Source of the DNA: a virus
IMG/VR virus record: IMGVR_UViG_3300048104_000416
Location: 1-31,106 of that record
Direction: 5' to 3' (one strand)
Length of the DNA stretch: 31,106 bases
A program made the translations under genes and the position numbers. The notes beneath the pieces are model-generated. The model saw only the letters and a program-made list of their open reading frames with translations. It was not told the origin of the DNA and ran no database searches. Below, in pieces: positions 29,441 to 31,106 of the stretch (within the stretch, counting starts at the first letter, position 1; each line of letters starts with the position of its first letter).

Positions 29441-29608
29441 ACTAAATTTTAAAACTGCTCCACTTGGTTCCTTCCATCTATTGTTCTCTAACTTAATCAG
29501 TCCTGACTTGTTGAGTAACTCTGACGCTTCCTTTTCAGTAAGCTGGTTCGCTGCAACCATTTTATTGAGAATCTCCACTAGACGAAGGTAGTCTACAGTA
29601 ATTAACAT
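29438..29608 (-). CDS. Small hypothetical protein, 56 aa
   Basis: A 56-residue ORF from the ATG at 29608 to the TGA at 29438, placed between two promoters of the same type. It begins MLITVDYLRLVEILN and ends GAVLKFS. A helix-turn-helix-like middle (NQLTEKEASELLNKSGLIKLENNRW) suggests a small winged helix or DNA-binding fold (inference from pattern only). A plausible regulator or accessory protein; not recognised. Confidence 0.6.
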   Translation of the reverse strand: MLITVDYLRLVEILNKMVAANQLTEKEASELLNKSGLIKLENNRWKEPSGAVLKFS

Positions 29609-29635
29609 GTAATTTCTACTTTAATTATTATACTT

Positions 29636-29664
29636 ATTATATATCTTAGTTCTCTATTGTTTCA
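29636..29664 (-). promoter_or_regulatory. Promoter of the 56-aa ORF (TGAAAC-N17-TATAAT)
   Basis: Minus strand: TGAAAC at 29664-29659, 17 nt, TATAAT at 29641-29636. A second TATAAT follows a few bases downstream. The rest of 29609-29754 is AT-rich and shows no other gene or clear terminator. Confidence 0.7.
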
Positions 29665-29754
29665 TGGAGACTAAATTAAAAATTTATTTCAAAAAAATGA
29701 AACAGTTTTTCTACACGTGCATATAACAAATGTTATTTAAGTCTGGAGGAAAGA

Positions 29755-30408
29755 TTAGGTGGAGGGGTTTGAAACGTATGTAACCAAGAAATATGCATCG
29801 ACTAGGTCGTCTAACGGCTTCGGGATCTTTTTCCCAATTTCAAGATCTTTAATCATAGAATGCAGGGGACTTTGAGCCAAGATTGGGTCATCGTTCACAT
29901 TTTGTTGATATGCCTCAAACAACTGAAGCTTATTCATATTACCTTTGCCAGCAAACTTCTTAATTGTGGTAGGTGCAACAGTTAATATATCTTTAACGTG
30001 AAGTTGAGAAATCATCTGTTCTTTAAGGATCGCGGCACCTGCGGCCATATCAATTATATTGTTTGTTCCCATTTTAGAACCATAAGAAGTTCCTTCAAAT
30101 GCAATAATATAATCATTCTTAGTTTTAGTAATTCCTAAAATAATATTGATAATTTGATCAGCAGTTGCCATATACCTTCTAACCTTTGCTAACTCATTCT
30201 TAGAATAATCACCAAACGTAGTTTTCCAATCGGGTTGGTATACTAATGTAACGTCACTTAGTAGGCTAATATCTTCCTGAAGTTTTTGTTCCTTCTTAGT
30301 ACCTAAACCTGGTTTAACGTAACTTATATAATGGTGTGTATTGGATTCTGTATTAAAAATACAAATACCTGGGGAATTTAAAGAAAAATCTACTGAAACG
30401 TAATTCAT
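29755..30408 (-). CDS. RuvC-like endonuclease (RNase H fold)
   Basis: A 217-residue protein with the RuvC-type RNase H layout. D7 is in the first strand (YVSVDFSLNSPGI), E105 in the fourth (IIAFEGTSYG), and D201/D204 in the last helix (KPLDDLVDAYFL). These are the expected acidic metal ligands of Holliday-junction resolvases. T4 itself resolves junctions with the unrelated endonuclease VII, so this would be a functional replacement or addition (inference). It begins immediately after the stop of the 122-aa gene (TAA-ATG). Confidence 0.83.
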   Translation of the reverse strand: MNYVSVDFSLNSPGICIFNTESNTHHYISYVKPGLGTKKEQKLQEDISLLSDVTLVYQPDWKTTFGDYSKNELAKVRRYMATADQIINIILGITKTKNDYIIAFEGTSYGSKMGTNNIIDMAAGAAILKEQMISQLHVKDILTVAPTTIKKFAGKGNMNKLQLFEAYQQNVNDDPILAQSPLHSMIKDLEIGKKIPKPLDDLVDAYFLVTYVSNPST

Positions 30409-30777
30409 TTAGAATCTTTTACCAAGACTAGCTCCTAATGCAGCACCTACAAGTCTTGAGGTTAACAAATCAAATAATATACCTTTTTGTATACCTAATA
30501 CCTTAGCTAATAGTTTACCAACTGATTTTCCTAAAGCAAATCCAGTTAAACCACCAATAATAGAACCTAAAAGACCTTCATTAGTCATCTCTTCATTTAG
30601 TTTGTCTAAATTATAAGTACCGTCTTCGTTTTGATATGTTTTACAAAACTCTTCAATAGCGGCATCTATTTTAGATTCTAATTCAGGAGTCCACTCAGAC
30701 TGTAGATTTTCTTTAAGAACATCCATGTCATTTTCTGTGATCTTTTCCTCTACTAAGTATTTATTAAATGTTTTCAT
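30409..30777 (-). CDS. Putative packaged glycine-zipper membrane protein, 122 aa
   Basis: The N-terminus MKTFNKYLVE|E is almost a copy of the T4 capsid-targeting peptide pattern MKTYQEFIAE|A. An acidic helical middle follows (EWTPELESKIDAAIEEF), and then from about residue 68 a glycine-zipper hydrophobic region (GLLGSIIGGLTGFALGKSVGKLL and RLVGAALGASLGKRF). Glycine zippers pack helices in membranes. I infer a head-packaged protein that might act on the host membrane during ejection, but this is not proven. The other option is an ordinary small phage membrane protein whose N-terminus matches by chance. Confidence 0.7.
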   Translation of the reverse strand: MKTFNKYLVEEKITENDMDVLKENLQSEWTPELESKIDAAIEEFCKTYQNEDGTYNLDKLNEEMTNEGLLGSIIGGLTGFALGKSVGKLLAKVLGIQKGILFDLLTSRLVGAALGASLGKRF

Positions 30778-30803
30778 ATTGTATATATCTTTGATTGTTG
30801 AGC

Positions 30804-31106
30804 TTAGTCTTTATTAATAAATTGTTCAAATAACAACACGTGACTCAGTATTTTCTTAGATTCGTGGATTTCATTATCTTCATTAGAGTAAAATTTATAT
30901 CCTTTACCTTCAACAAACCCATCTTTATTGAATTTAACATAGCTTCCGCCACTTATAGGCTTCTTAAAGTAAGATGAACATCTAGTGTTTAAATTTAATA
31001 ATTCTTTTTTAGCTTTATTCTCAGACATGCTCTCGCAGAAAATTCTAGCACTATGAAAACCACTAGCTACGCGAAGACCTGAAGAAACATCTGCATGAAT
31101 ACTTTG
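30804..31106 (-). CDS. C-terminal part of a putative packaged protein (5' end outside window)
   Basis: The frame is open from the window edge to the stop at 30804 (100 codons). An ATG at 31028 exists, but the 26 codons before it are also open and read like coding sequence (DVSSGLRVASGFHSARIFCES), so I expect the true start beyond 31106. The segment includes a short beta-rich region (GGSYVKFNKDGFVEGKGYKF) and ends IHE|SKKILSHVLLFEQFINKD (split here only for reading: IHE|S site, then FEQFINKD). That tail has the same form as the end of the 614-aa protein. Function is unknown. Confidence 0.65.
   Translation of the reverse strand, partial: QSIHADVSSGLRVASGFHSARIFCESMSENKAKKELLNLNTRCSSYFKKPISGGSYVKFNKDGFVEGKGYKFYSNEDNEIHESKKILSHVLLFEQFINKD

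Overview
The window reads as part of a T4-like myovirus genome that infects a Bacteroidetes (flavobacterium-like) host. The phage assignment rests on a nearly complete T4-type replication and recombination set: gp41 helicase, UvsX, gp43 polymerase, gp45 clamp, gp61 primase, gp32 SSB, UvsW and NrdA/NrdB. The host guess is weaker. It rests on strong AT bias, no obvious Shine-Dalgarno sequences, and a short outer-membrane beta-barrel protein with a Bacteroidetes-style signal peptide. Every supported gene is on the minus strand, so transcription runs from position 31106 down to 1. No tRNA, integrase, transposase or CRISPR array was seen.

In transcription order: (1) 31106-29438 holds a 5'-truncated ORF, a small glycine-zipper protein, a RuvC-like nuclease and a 56-aa ORF. 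(2) 29351-25176 is gp32, gp61, two small genes and UvsW. (3) 25142-17302 is a block of long proteins (571, 423, 614, 655 and 301 aa). Most carry T4-like capsid-targeting peptides and (I/L/V)xE prohead-protease-type sites at N-termini, C-termini or inside. Two contain nucleotidyltransferase signatures (a ligase-type KxDG protein and a GRFQPF..GH/ISxTxxR adenylyltransferase). I read this block as virion-packaged, injected proteins. (4) 17191-15406 holds small unknown genes, a HExxH metallopeptidase and a MazG/DUF6378-like protein. (5) 15402-10462 holds an SGNH-like protein, a 49-aa ORF, two proteins that I tentatively place with thymidine-hypermodification enzymes, a fold-type-II PLP enzyme and an all-alpha dUTPase. 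(6) 10443-3214 is the DNA polymerase in two pieces. The exonuclease half with palm motif A (9028-10443) is separated from the half with motifs B and C (3214-4422) by nrdB, nrdA, the outer-membrane protein and the clamp gene. (7) 3202-1 holds small genes, uvsX, a 99-aa ORF, a 2-oxoglutarate/Fe(II) oxygenase and gp41, which runs off the window.

Intergenic DNA is scarce but informative. A promoter motif TGAAAC-N17-TATAAT (minus strand) recurs with identical spacing before uvsX, gp45, the outer-membrane protein, dUTPase, the DUF6378-like gene, the 56-aa ORF and gp32. A second promoter/operator-like element is an exact 34-bp repeat before two small transcription units. Five intrinsic terminators are visible. 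Together the genes suggest a phage that makes its own dNTPs, copies DNA with a two-subunit gp43, probably modifies its bases, and packages an enzyme cargo in the head. Family assignments come from motif reading and memory, without database searches.
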